The position numbers and the translations under genes are program-made. Shown piece by piece: positions 45,616-57,190 of a stretch of 64,000 bases of DNA (positions within the stretch are counted from its first letter, which is position 1; each line of letters starts with the position of its first letter). The notes below the pieces were generated by a model. The model made no database searches, was not told the origin of the DNA, and saw nothing but the letters and a program-made list of their open reading frames with translations. Location of the stretch: the NCBI RefSeq assembly GCF_021869535.1, contig NW_026262734.1, positions 79,484,339-79,548,338 of the forward strand, written 5' to 3'. This stretch comes from Mytilus californianus (Eukaryota; Mollusca; Bivalvia; Mytilida; Mytilidae).

Positions 45616-47789
45616 TATTAATGACCTGACAACAGTATCGTAACTATATCCCTTCTTAATAAGTCTGTTTAAAGGTTTTGTTAGCTTTTGAGGTGAATAC
45701 TGACATTTTTGTGCTTTGTAAAGAATATTAACATAAAAGATTGGATGTGAAATACCCGAACGTATACGATGTCTGCATGTTGAGTTATATTTACGAATGA
45801 TGTCCTTATACCGATGATAAAATTTAGTAATTGTTTGGACTATTTTATGATATCGAAAACCCTGGTGTAATAATTTTACAGTAATACACAAATTTCTCTC
45901 GCTAAAATCTAATACGTTGTTACATACACGAGCGAATCGTACACGTTATATATATATATAAACACCATAAGATGGTGACAAGGGAACGTCACCATCTAAA
46001 AATGGATAATTAACGATAGGAAATGAAAAATCATCTCTTTTATCATACATTTTTGTATTAAGCTTCCCGTTAATGATATAGATATCAAGATTGAGGAAAG
46101 GACAGTGGTCATTGTTAGTATTAGCTTTATTTAAAGTAAGTTCAACAGGATAAATTTCTTTAGTATACATACTGAAGTCGTCATTACTGAGAGCAAATAT
46201 ATCATCCAAATATCTAAAAGTATTGTTAAATTTTTGTATCAGATGTTGTTTCGATGGGTCTTTGCTGATTTTAGTCATAAATTGTAACTCATAACAATAC
46301 AAAAACAGCTCCGCAATAAGTGGTGCACAGTTAGTCCCCATTGGAATTCCGATAACTTGACGATATACGGAATCTCCAAAGCGAACAAAAATGTTATCAA
46401 GTAAAAATTCAAGGGCAGATATAGTATCAAAGCATGTCCAATTGACATAGTTCTTTTGTTTGTTGCTACTAAAAAATGACCTAAAAGAGTTTGAACATAT
46501 GTATTCGCATTCCGACTTTTTAAATGCCCATTTAATTAGGTGTGTGAATTTTTTCTTAATAAGAATATGAGGCAAAGTGGTATATACGGTAGGAAAATCA
46601 AAACTTTGAACAGATTCAAAATCACCAATATATGCATGCAATTTATCAAGTACTTCCAACGAGTTTTTGACTCTCCAAAAGTAGTTAATTCCACTACTTT
46701 CAAAGGCCTTATTTGAACAATTTATGATCAGGTTTTTGATTGTACCAAGTGTACAAGTAAGTAGAATAGACAATTTAGTAGTGGAACAATGACTTGAAGA
46801 CGAAATAAATCTATATTTGTAAGGTGATTTGTGTAGCTTCGGAAGCCAGTACATAGTTGGGACTTTCATTGTATTTGGTTCTGCTTGTAAAGAAGTAGCT
46901 AATAGTTTATGTTTGTTACAGATATCGTTTTCTGAAAATGAAGTCAGTTGGAATGCTGGTGAATTCGTGATTTCCTTTTGCAGAACCTCAATGTAAAATT
47001 TACGTCAAACTATAATGATATTATTAGCAGCTTTATCAGCTGGGACAAAAACAAATTCCTTGGCTAGTTCTTTTAGTTTATGTTTGATACGAGAAATAGG
47101 ATTTTTATGGTTGTTGTTAAGAGTAAAATGTTCTTTAAAATGTTGTATACGTATATCAACTATCTTCATTACTGAATTAAAAAAGAGTCCAAAGATTTTT
47201 TTTCAGCTTTTTCCCGTTTTATCCATTTCAAACAGTAAGCACGAAGTGAGTCGTGGATGATATTACGACACTCATTCCAATTAATAATTGACGGGGGACG
47301 ATATTTAGGTCCTTTACTGAGGAATGATTTTAACTCTCGGTCGCGAACGATGTTAAGGTCTCCTGTTATAACATGGGAAATGTTGGTTTCAGAAAGAATA
47401 TGTTTTGCAAAAGTGAACCACGAATAGGTTCCACTAGAATCCAAAGTTTTAGTTAATTGAAAAGATTCATGTAATAAAGGATTCAAATTTGAGGTGAAAA
47501 GCCTTGCTAAATACATAATGGTTTGGGTTTTTATATGACATTCAATGGGCAGTCTTCCCAATTCATTCCTTGTACCAAAATTTGAGGCGCTCTTGTTAGT
47601 GCTAAGGGTAAACTTGCAATAACCAAGATGCAAGTTTTCTATTGGAGTCTTGTCAATAAAATTAAATGGGTCCACATTTTTTCCAGAAACCAAAGCTCTT
47701 TTTTTAGCTTTGAAATATGTTACATGTACGCATGTTACAGAGAAATCTAACACAACAACAACAAAATAAACATCACAAAATAAAAGCAA
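45541..47789 (-). pseudogene. Penelope-like reverse transcriptase, near full length
   Basis: From 47789 down: an N-terminal region with SHVITGDLNIVRDRELKSFL and AYCLKWIKREKAEKKSL; a frame change at the A6 run 47179-47184 (plus-strand view; one more base restores it); FVFVPADKAANNIIIV then TGA at 47005-47007; MKVPTMYWLPKLHKSPYKYR; the palm block FDFPTVYTTLPHIL; IGIPMGTNCAPLIAELFLYC; the catalytic box FRYLDDIFAL with both Asp present; LNLDIYIINGKLNTKMYDKR; FPIVNYPFLDGDVPLSPSYG; then a TAA at 45946 created inside a (TA)n run; and the thumb-like tail RVCNNV to RLIKKGYSYDTVVRSL. After the single frame change all later parts are in one frame, so only three lesions separate this from an open frame. 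No GIY-YIG domain is seen. In this class the reverse transcriptase copies the element RNA into a new site. Confidence 0.82.
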
Positions 47790-47814
47790 TACACATGATT
47801 AAAGATCCTCTTTT

Positions 47815-48100
47815 TCGCGAATGTGACCCACCGAACTAGACTATCTTGTACTTACACGAACAAAACAACGGGTGCCACATACGAAGCAGGATCTGCTTAC
47901 TGTAGCGTGCATTCGAGATCACCCAAGTTTTTTTTATTTTGGATTCGTTTTGCTCAGTCTTTAGTTTTCTATGTTGTGTGTTGTATACTGTTTGTCGTTT
48001 GATCGTTTTTCATATTTTGCCATGGCATTGTCAGTTTTTTTTCGACTTATGAGTTTGCAAATCTCTTTGGTATCTTTCTCTTCTCTTCTGCAAATACGTC
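47815..48100 (+). repeat. Family C repeat (reverse transcriptase 3' tail)
   Basis: 'tttttcgcgaatgtgaccca', 'ccgaactagactat', 'aacgggtgccacatacgaag', 'gcaggatctgcttac', 'cgagatcacccaag', 'tgccatggcattgtcagttt'. It is on the opposite strand to, and 26 bases from, the 5' end of the minus-strand reverse transcriptase, so a different, truncated copy lies head to head with it. Confidence 0.68.
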
Positions 48101-48344
48101 TTATGGCTGAACTAGTTTGACAATATTTTGTAGGAGTTATTGAGGTTATCCATTTTCAACATGGTTTTTGTCTGTGTGAAAACTATACTTGATAGAAACA
48201 TGCTGTAAATAATCTTTCGATCAGTTTAGTTGAGGTCTTGAGCTGCCATGTCAGTAACTGCTAGTAGTCCTTTGCTAATTTATGTTGATCATTATCATTT
48301 TGCTTAGTTTCGTTTGTTACCTATTCTAACATCGGAGTCGGACT

Positions 48345-48440
48345 TCTTTTAAACTTTGACCTATAATTGTTAACTTTTTATACATTGTGACTTGGATGGA
48401 GAGTTGTCTCATTGGCACTCAAACCACATCATCTTATTTA
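48345..48440 (-). repeat. Dispersed repeat family A, short minus copy
   Basis: 'tgacctataattgttaactt', 'tgtgacttggatggagagtt', 'tctcattggcactcaaacca'. Confidence 0.68.
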
Positions 48441-48499
48441 TATTGAGTTTTACTGTGCGTATTGATGTGTGATTGTTTATTCCACATTGGGTAGAGGTA

Positions 48500-48825
48500 C
48501 AGGGGGGTTGAGATCTCACAAAACATGTTCAACCCCGCCACATTTATGCGTCTGTCATAAGTCAGGAACTTCTAGCCTTTGTGAGTCTCGTGTGTTTTTT
48601 TTTTTTAATTTTGGTTCATTTATATGTTTCGGAATTTAGTATGTCGTTCATTTTGTTAAACTTGTTAACATTATAGTTTAGGGGCTAGCTGAAGTTCGCC
48701 TCCAGGTGCGAGATTTTCTCGCTGCGTTAATGACCCATTGGTGGCCTTGGGTTGTTTTCTGCTCTTTGGTCGGGTTGTTGTCTCTTTGACATATTCCCGG
48801 TTTCCATTTTCAATTTTATGTCAAC
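48500..48825 (+). repeat. Another dispersed repeat (family H)
   Basis: 'caaccccgccacatttatgc', 'gtgcgagattttctcgctgc', 'gttgaccc'-like 'ttaatgacccattggtggcc', 'tcgggttgttgtctctttga'. I recognise the type from mussel sequence; only one copy is in this window. Confidence 0.5.
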
Positions 48826-50479
48826 ATTTAATAAGTCTACATATCCGAATCTTTTGTTAACCCTCTAAAGGATGTTCTAATCTATAAAGACGCCTTTTGG
48901 CTTATTTCAATTGTTTGCCTAATTTCAAGAAGACTATAAAAATATCACTAAACTGTAAAGGCAAAGACGTTAGGCAACCAACAATCAATAAATCAATTAA
49001 CATCCAACCATACCTTAAGTATGATCGCTGCTCTGTTTCAAAATAACAAGGTTTTTTTAAAAGACAAATTGAAAGTATATGAATAACGGAATTTAAAAAA
49101 ACAGGGAAAAAATTAAAGGTCCGTGTCCTTGTTATAAGATAAGCCATTGATAATTTGACTAGATTTTTTTATACATTTAACATTGGGACCTTTTTTCTTC
49201 AAAAACTCTGGAAAAATTGCAAGGATTTTATACACCTTTCAAAAATAGCATTGTAAAGTACATATATATGTTATAGAATTAGGAAAGAAAAGTAGGGGTT
49301 ACCGGGCAAGTTTTTTTTTTATAGCACTACATTGATAAGACCAGAGGATTTGAAATATCTGACAAAAAAGTCAAAGACAAGATCAGCGAATATCCTTGAT
49401 TGATGATCTTTAAAATTTTCACGTTATCTGAATGTTTAATAGCTCTGCATTTTAAAGCATATTACTGATTGGTGTATGCCTAACATCCAGACGAAAATAT
49501 TTCATACATGTTCATGTACTAAGGTAAATTAACCAATTCATGAAATAAGGTAGTAAAACATAGAAGAACATTTTTTTAACATGCAGAGAGAATGACACTC
49601 TCCCTACATCAGCCATCCGTTTACGTCTCCAATTCATTTGCGGATGTGGCTGCATAATGAAATGTCTTGCGAAGCCTAACGGACGACTCGTCAACATGAA
49701 TGTCAGTTTCAAACGGAAGCAGTGCAGTTTAAAACGATGGTATGTTAGAAAGTCGATTTTATTTATCTTAAAACAACCCCCCTTTTTTTACAGACCCTTG
49801 ATATGCAGAGAGCCTGTCACTTGTCTCTACACGGAACGCTGAACGTAGCTGCGTATATGTATCGCCCATACAACCAAATGAAAGTTCACTTTATCATGAG
49901 TTTTATTGCCCTACGAGATTATTCCATGAACTACCATCACTATTCATTTCAGTCAACCCCGGGAGCTTTTTTCCTTTGTTGGCTGTTGTTGCTTATAAAG
50001 ATGCTTTTAATGACTAGGTTGAGGTCGTCTTATCAAACATCTTACCGATGCCATGATCATGATCATGATATGATTGAATATTATATTAGTGTATCACTGA
50101 TGACCACTTACTTGTTCCAGTAATTGAAAGTACTGCAGTGCGTCAATCTTTTCTCGTGTGTGACTTTTTTTCCTGTTTTGGTGTTCTGTCAAGACGGGTG
50201 CCAGTGGTAGAACAGATACTGCTTTCTTGTTGCAGCTTCAATTCAAAAATGTTTTTGTTAGGATTGTGCGTATTGGTCAACTCCTACTTTTCGTGTTTGT
50301 TATACATGTTATATATGCACAAAATAATTATCCATTTAAAATTATAGAAAATGCAAAAAACTAAATTTTCTACACTTTTACCTTACAGAAACAATCTTCA
50401 CAATATAAATTTAGAAACTGCTTATCATTGTGCTCCATTATCTGTTTATTTCAAAAGAGAGGTGACAGATACAAAAAAA
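48826..50479. other. No supported gene
   Basis: An acceptor-like 'cccccctttttttacag' ends at 49793 and precedes an open frame (49803-50123, 106 codons) that I do not recognise; it contains a simple 'atgatc' repeat. A family G block lies at about 49465-49515. Nothing else is supportable. Confidence 0.35.
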
Positions 50480-50640
50480 GATTAAAATTACAAAAATACC
50501 AAACTCCAAGAAAAATTCAAAACGGTAAGTCTCTTAGCAAACTGAAAAGCTGAAACACATCACACGATTTGAAAACAAATGTCATATTCCTGTCTTGGTA
50601 CAGGCATTTCCTTATGTAGAAAATGGTGGATATTCAAGCT
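50480..50640 (+). repeat. Dispersed repeat family E
   Basis: 'ataccaaactccaagaaaaa', 'ttcaaaacggtaagtctctt', 'catattcctgtcttggtaca', 'gtagaaaatggtgga'. Confidence 0.65.
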
Positions 50641-50754
50641 CATACGTCAAAAACAATTTTACAAAGTCGATCCAAATTTATTTTTGCAAAGAATTCCGCT
50701 CAAGCCGGTGCTAGGGGTCGTTTTAAACTTACAGTGAGGTGAGAGTTTTTTTTT

Positions 50755-50900
50755 CTTGCTCCGTGTTGAAGGCTTCACTGTGACTTTGAGATGAAGAACA
50801 GCAATAAAAACGCTGTTCCTATGCTTATTGTGTGTTTGTTTTTGCTGTGCTTGACTGATTTGTGTCATGGATGGATACTCTATATCCTTTGTTTTTCTAT
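50755..50900 (+). repeat. Dispersed repeat family B
   Basis: 'gctccgtgttgaaggcttca', 'gaagaacagcaataaaaacg', 'ctgttcctatgctta', 'gctgtgcttgactgattt', 'gtcatggatggatactctat'. Confidence 0.72.
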
Positions 50901-50959
50901 GCCAATGTCATAGCAAAAACCAAAAAACGACAAAAAGACAAATAACAGTACACAAAACA

Positions 50960-51150
50960 CAGCATAGAAATCTAAACATTGAGCAACACGAATCCCAGAA
51001 AAAAACGGGGGTGATCTCATGTGCTCTGGAAGGGTCAGCATATCCTGCTCCACATGTGGCACCGGTTTTGTCGCTTCTATGGTACACAATCAGTAATATG
51101 TGTTATTAGGTAGGTCACATTCGAGGAAAAGAGGACGGGATCGTGGTTAC
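50960..51150 (-). repeat. Family C repeat, minus copy
   Basis: In minus sense: 'ccacatgtggagcaggatat', 'gctgacccttccagagcaca', 'tgagatcacccccgttttt'. It follows the family B block directly. Confidence 0.6.
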
Positions 51151-51289
51151 AACAATCATGACAATGGGAACAAATATCTGTTCAAAGAAAAATTGTCAAT
51201 CAGCAAATTCCTTCCACTGAACACAACATTGATAATTCTATCTATAACTCTTATCTCACAAATATACCCAAGCTGTATTTGACTAAACC

Positions 51290-51450
51290 TTTCTGAATTT
51301 TGGGTCGTCGATGCTCTTCAACTTTGTACTTTATTTAGCCGTTTAAACTTTTTTATTCGAGCGTCATCGATGATTCTTAAGTATACTAAACGCACGTCTG
51401 GCGTACACAATTGTAAGCCTGGTATCTATGATGAGTTTATATACAGTCAC
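51290..51450 (+). repeat. Dispersed repeat family D
   Basis: 'tttctgaattttgggtcgtc', 'gctcttcaactttgtacttt', 'cgagcgtcatcgatgattct', 'cgcacgtctggcgtacaca', 'aagcctggtatctatgatga'. Confidence 0.72.
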
Positions 51451-51499
51451 ACATGTTTACAGTACACGAACTTTAAATAAAGAAGTAAATGAATCCTAA

Positions 51500-51620
51500 A
51501 AATGTATAACAAACATACCGAACTCCGAGGTAAATTCTAAAAGGAGAATTTCGTAAAAACTAACAAAATCAATTAACGTAACGAATGGAGAACAATTGCC
51601 ATATTCCTGACTTTGTACAC
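51500..51620 (+). repeat. Dispersed repeat family E, worn copy
   Basis: 'cataccgaactccgaggtaa', 'ggagaacaattgccatattc', 'ctgactttgtacacgcattt'. Confidence 0.55.
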
Positions 51621-51959
51621 GCATTTTCCAATCGTCGTCTTTAACAAAGTTGAAGTCTTAATGAATCAACGCTATAGGGGAGCTTGGATTATCACAAGTA
51701 AAACTATAGTATTTTACGACATAACATATCGCACCTTCCAACGGTGTAAACTGCATTGTTTTCTCGTGATTATGGTAAAAGGGATAGAAGTAATCCAACC
51801 GTTTGGCTGTTCTCAATGATTTATGATTCTCATATATACTGCAAGGTTCTAAAAGCAGGAAAATATACATCAATGCTGCAAAGTTGTCAAAGATGGATGA
51901 TCCTCGTCCATACTGGATGGTTCCCAAATATTCACGTCTATCTATTTTGACTTGAAGTG

Positions 51960-52110
51960 ATCATGTTCACTTATTTTAGATGCAGGATCAGTGGACAATC
52001 ATGATAGTGACCTAGTTTGCTTCCAATTGGCCCAGTAATTTCAGTGAAGAAGATTTCTATTCAATTTGAGAGACTTTGACGATGGCGACGGACGCCGGAC
52101 GTAAAATGCT
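51960..52110 (+). repeat. Dispersed repeat ending in GACGG-rich run
   Basis: 'gtgacctagtttgcttccaa', 'cagtaatttcagtgaagaag', then 'gacgatggcgacggacgccg' at 52078-52100. The sequence before the run differs from the tandem arrays, but the end is of the same kind. Confidence 0.5.
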
Positions 52111-52259
52111 TATACACATGTTATAACAGCTCACTTTACCCTTTGAGCTAAAATATAAAAATAACACTTTACAAATATATAAGTCCAAAGCGCTTTTCTG
52201 TTTTGGTTTTTATTTTTTTTTTAAATTGTTGAATCATTCAAAACTGAGACTGCCGTTGT

Positions 52260-52425
52260 CGAATGTTGTTGGCACATCTTTTAGTAATATTCGGTTTCTA
52301 GCCAAATTTGGTCACAGTTAGCTTTTCAACTGGTTTGACTTGTTAAACTTTGATACGAGACTAATGAGTCTAATGTAAACGAAATGCGCGTCCGGCGTAC
52401 TAAGTTAAAACCTTGATATCTGATG
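52260..52425 (+). repeat. Dispersed repeat family D, diverged
   Basis: 'ggtttgacttgttaaacttt', 'gagactaatgagtctaatgt', 'aaacgaaatgcgcgtccggc', 'gtactaa', 'ccttgatatctgatga'. Confidence 0.6.
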
Positions 52426-52499
52426 ATTTTTATTCATGTTTACGTGTGAGAAATCAACAAAATCAGATTAAGCATTAAAAACGCTGATGCACATATCAA

Positions 52500-52880
52500 T
52501 GTCGTTTGAGAGTGCTTACAATGCAATGTTCAATATGACTTACAATCAAAAGAGATATGATCCTGTAAAAATAATTGATGAGTGCTGATTTTCGACTCAT
52601 CTCTGTCATTCCTGATATAAACCTCTGATAAAAACTTCATAACAATCCTAAAATATTGTGTAGGCTTGGGAGCGCTTACAATGCAAAATTTTCCATATAC
52701 AGTTTATATTTTCAAAGGGAATAACTCCTTTAGAAAAAGCTGTTTGTCCTTAATTTTCAAAGTTGTCCGAGACATTAATGACAAACATTTGCAATAAATT
52801 TCATTGAAATGTGGCAAGAATTGAAGAGAGCGCTTACAAACCACAGACGAACGTATGGACACACAGACGGATGACTGCTG
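52500..52880 (+). repeat. Tandem array (~160 bp units) with ACGG-rich end
   Basis: 'gag(a/c)g(t/c)gcttaca' occurs near 52508, 52670 and 52828. The last, partial unit passes into 'accacagacgaacgtatgga' and 'cacacagacggatgactgc'. Confidence 0.72.
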
Positions 52881-54133
52881 CGTGGTGAAAAAACTATTGC
52901 TTTGCACCGTCGCTACTGGACATTTGTGCTCTCTTGACTCAGTTATGTAATGTAATGTTTGTAATGCAATTCAAATATATGGGTTATAATTCAATAATAG
53001 TAGAATAAATCTAAAACAGAATTACAATGTAGACTGAAGCTATGAAAATATAAGCAGTATTTTAAAATCGGTTACATTTGTATTGGACACCTGCATCGAT
53101 TTCCTAGACAAACGTATATTACATTTGTCTATGAAATGTTAGCATACGAAATTAGACTACATGACGCATCAAATCTATTTGATTCTAGATATGATATAGA
53201 AAAAGGCAAAAATAATTTATTGACCGACAATGAACTAAAATGTTAATGCTTTATTTTAATTGAAGACGATTTCAAGATGAATGTAACTTAAATTGTGTTT
53301 TTGCAAACTATCAGTACAAAACTGCGAATTAAACATGTTAAAAAGTTACTCAAGGAAATAATGGAAAAAAATCATTCATAAACCTCATTTATTTTCCAAT
53401 CTAGTTTTCAAAAAAGATTGGTGCACCATTGCTTTAAATGAAAAAAAATATGAATAATGTCTTTCTGCCAACAATTGTCTAATATGAAATACAGCAGAAA
53501 ATTGTAGAACCTTATTAAAAGTTTATAAAACCTCTGTTACACATCATCTGTTATTCAAGGGTATTCTATTATCCAAATACACGTTCAGTCTAAATGTCTC
53601 AAAAGGGTAATGACCCGACAAATTTTATAAAATTCTTCTAATCTTTTCAGCTTTTGAAAGCAAAAAGGTGCCAATATTAGATATATGTAAAGTCTAGAGT
53701 GGGTCATTTCCCGCCAAACTATTGATTATATTTCAAAACCTGGACATAGACCTTTCATTTTTGTCTGCTCTTTAAGTTCGTTAGTTACATAATATCAATT
53801 TATAACTGTCTTTTAAAAAGCTTCATATTTTGAAATAGAGGAGCGAACATCCTTTAAGCCTTTAACACTAGTCTAAAATAATTTCGGTACATTATTTTAT
53901 ACTAATTAGTTATTGTTTTAAAGTAGCAATTCATACATTACATTATTTAGACTGCGTAGTAATATATTCGATAAACAGTGTATTCTTTGTAATATTAAAC
54001 ACTTGGAAGTTAAATTCAAAAGTTGAAGTTCTTATACTGAGGTTTTGATGATTCTGCAAACTTGCATTATCATTAGTTAAATGTTATGTTGATATATATG
54101 TATCATTACCAATTAGTGTGTATTATACGACTT
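52881..54133. other. No gene seen
   Basis: Very AT-rich, with no exon, RNA gene or recognised repeat found. Confidence 0.45.
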
Positions 54134-54240
54134 ACGGTCGCGCTTTTAATCGACCGCCGTAGTAAAGTAAACTACAGTGATCAGTATCCTGTTAACACTG
54201 ATGTTTTGAGTTCGAACCCCGCTCGTGTATTTAAATTCAG
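54134..54240 (+). repeat. tRNA-like (SINE-type) sequence
   Basis: 'gagttcgaaccccgct' at about 54209 is a good RNA polymerase III B box (GTTCGAACCC). It is preceded at 54163-54205 by 'gtaaactacagtgatcagta', which could be an anticodon-arm relic. The acceptor stem and A box are not convincing, so this is a tRNA-derived repeat rather than a working tRNA. Confidence 0.4.
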
Positions 54241-55040
54241 AATTTTATTGAAAAGTTTAGACAGGAAACAATCATAACTATGAAAGGTATGGTTGTCAAT
54301 GGGATACCAAATAACGTGAATGTAAGCAACTATTATGCTTTTATATACGTTACGCGCGTGCATGTTCTTATTATACGGACTGCAATGATTAGGATGTGCA
54401 TCTGGCACACACAAAAAAAGTTGCAGCAGGTTAATAAGAACGAACGACACTTAAAACGACACCACATAAAATTACGGTCACCATTATGAATTGGTTGGCA
54501 GATACGACTGATTTGTGTCTGAAGTCACAAAAGACAGGTCATAGCGGTCTTATATCTTTGCATATCAAGAAAATTGTCTCTTCTGTACAGATATTGTTCT
54601 ATTCCGACATTTTGTGTTGTTTAATCCATACATAGCAGTAAACATAAGCTTTCGACGCACCCGGTCTCACTCTAATTTGAGTTCATGCATTTCCCTCAGA
54701 TTTTATTTTCTTGATTTGTTTATTCAAAATGGCTTTTTGAAACTTGAGCTCGGTTAACTACTATTGTCTCTTATATATGATACATTACAATTACCTGTAA
54801 GGATGATTACTACCAGAATACTTTTCATTTTGAGGCCAATGCGGAATACTTGAAGCAGATAAGATAAATAAAAATCCATTTTTAAAATGACATACCATAA
54901 GGAATACTAAACATTCACGCTTTTTTTTTCTTTCTTTTCTTAACAAGCCTAACCCATGTTACTGGCGTAATGACGACCATTGAACACTTTTGACAATGAT
55001 GAAGAAGATTCAAAGGGGACATTTAAAACTCAAAAAGTCG
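54241..55040. other. No gene seen
   Basis: Short frames on both strands only; no recognised feature. Confidence 0.4.
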
Positions 55041-55049
55041 AAACAAAAC

Positions 55050-55225
55050 TGACAATGCTATGGCAAAAAATTAAATGCGACGAAAAAACAAACAAGTTCA
55101 CAAGACACTTTACATAAAAAAAAGCAATACAATCCCCACCAAAAACTGAGGATGACTTAAGGTGCTCCGGAAGAGGACGCCAAATGTCTTTTTTATTTTT
55201 TATTTTATACAACAAAATTATTACC
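55050..55225 (-). repeat. Family C repeat, minus copy
   Basis: In minus sense: 'tttggcgtcctcttccggag', 'caccttaagtcatcctcagt', 'ttttggtggggattgtattg'. More diverged than the other copies. Confidence 0.5.
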
Positions 55226-55562
55226 AAGGAGATATTCTCGCACAGTTATTATTACTAAAGTCTTCGGTATGTTTAGGATAATTGAATAAAAAAAACATAC
55301 ACTCTTTACTCAAGGGGGGTGATTTAAATTATGATTGTCCTCATGCTATCTCCTCATCATTTGCAAATGTGTGTTGCTTGCCTAACGTCCATTGGCAAAT
55401 ATTTCACAAATTATCACTATTGATATGTTATTCTAGTAACTGCAACCGGAAGTAAGGGTTGCAATTTGTGGCCTGTCTGTAAATGATAAACGGAATACAT
55501 ACTTTATAAATTGTGCCTCCGAAGCTCTTTTCACTACTTACCGTCATTAGGAACATTCAAAC

Positions 55563-55818
55563 CTAAACATCTTTAAGCCAGGTATACTGAATACGTTGCA
55601 TTTTTATTAACATGTCCAAAACGGACCTCAACAGAATATCCAAATTCACCGTAGGTCCACGTTGCCTTAGGGAGTTGAAGAATGAGGGTACATTGGATAG
55701 TGGTAGAATATTTTCTGGCAACAGGCCACTTCGTTTCCCTAGGAAGGAAAGTTGTTGGAAGGCATCACATTTAAACGTCCAAATTCTTACCGGCTGTAAA
55801 ATTGTACATCCCACTTAG
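55563..55818. other. Sequence open on both strands, unknown
   Basis: Plus strand 55612-55818 (68 codons, with KFTVGPRCLRELKNEGTL and RPLRFPRKESCWKA) and minus strand 55563-55814 (83 codons) are both open. GC is higher than its surroundings. It could be an exon or a fragment of a conserved repeat; I do not recognise it on either strand. Confidence 0.25.
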
Positions 55819-57059
55819 CGAATTAAGCAATGGTTTTACTGTCGGGCTGAATAAGTGCAGGAATTACCATATTTCTATTCTCAGTCAACACTTTGCCTTA
55901 TTTTTATATGAGTGTGCACACAATAATAGAATAAAACGAGATTATGTCCCATTAATCTGTAGCATGTATGGAAGGTTATTAAAACAAATAACAATCCAAT
56001 GGCATTTACTTCTGAAATTCTGAAATGTTTGCGTTAATTATTCATGATATTGCGATTGTCTAAGAATTGACAAACAATGAAGATTAATTGCGAAGATTAA
56101 ATAGTGAAATATGAGTGTGTTTTTTTTTTTTATTTTGCAATACGCGTCACTAGCTTTTCTCGAAGTAACAAAAACATCGCCAAAAATTCTTAATTTACAG
56201 TCAAAGTTTGAACAATCGATTGTGTATTGAAAAAGTTACTAGTCGTTAAAAAGCAGTACTCGTGAAAATACAGAACTTGGTAAAAGCTGTCCCTTGATAC
56301 TGTTTATACTTCCAGTACTTCATATTTTAATCAAAACCAAATTAATTGATTAATTTTAACTTTTTTGGGGGGATTTCTTGAACAAAATCAACTGTAAATT
56401 TATTAACCCGGGTTAGTATTGGATTTTTCAGAACTTAATTTGCATTTTGAAAACAGTATATATTATTTTGAATTCTTTTTTTTTTTATTTTCAAGTTAAA
56501 ATTGGAATTCCCTATTAAAAAAACGAGAAATTGATCGGCGTGATAATCTTATTCCAGTTGTGTTGATATCTCACAAAATTGTTTACTCTACGTCAACTTT
56601 TGTTATGTGTAAAACATATACAACAGCGCTAGAAAAAGGAAGTTAATGTTTCAAATGGAATCGTTGAGGAGGGGAGATGTGAAAGAAAGAATTGCATTGG
56701 ATTTCATTTTTTTTTTTTTAAAATCATGTTTTTCGTTTAGACGGCACGCGTCTATCCATTTACGCAAAGCAAAATAATTGTGAGGGAAAACGCGAGGTCT
56801 TTAATTGTTAAACGCGTTGAACAAAAATAACTCTTAATCATCTCTTACATCATAGGAAGAATCTGCGTATTACCTGATTTAGCAATGTAAGAACAAATGT
56901 CACATGCTGCAAAAAAAAGGAAATCTTGTTCAAATGACTTCAAAGGTAGACATATAAGGAGAAAAGGCGAAAAATTAAATAAAACATATCAAATGGTGGT
57001 CCATTTAACAGACCTGCAACTTGTGGTTAATTATTTGTTAACAGCTCAGTAGTGGCGTA
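55819..57059. other. No gene seen
   Basis: AT-rich with several poly-T runs (about 56120, 56478 and 56709). Nothing supportable. Confidence 0.45.
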
Positions 57060-57190
57060 GTTAACATTGAAGCCAACAGTAAAATAACAAAAATACAGAA
57101 CTAAAAGGAAAGTTCAAAACGGAAAGTCCCTTGTCAAATGGCAAAATCAAAAGATTAAAAGAATAGAAACAATTGTCATATTCCTGACTT
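57060..57190 (+). repeat. Dispersed repeat family E
   Basis: 'aaaatacagaactaaaagga', 'gttcaaaacggaaagtccct', 'caaatggcaaaatcaaaag', 'catattcctgacttgag'. Confidence 0.65.

Noticed and set aside
49803-50123. 106-codon frame after a strong acceptor
   Set aside because: No recognised domain, a simple ATGATC repeat inside, and no donor or partner exon.
54134-54240. Functional tRNA gene
   Set aside because: A good B box, but no matching acceptor stem or clear A box, so it is kept only as a tRNA-derived repeat.
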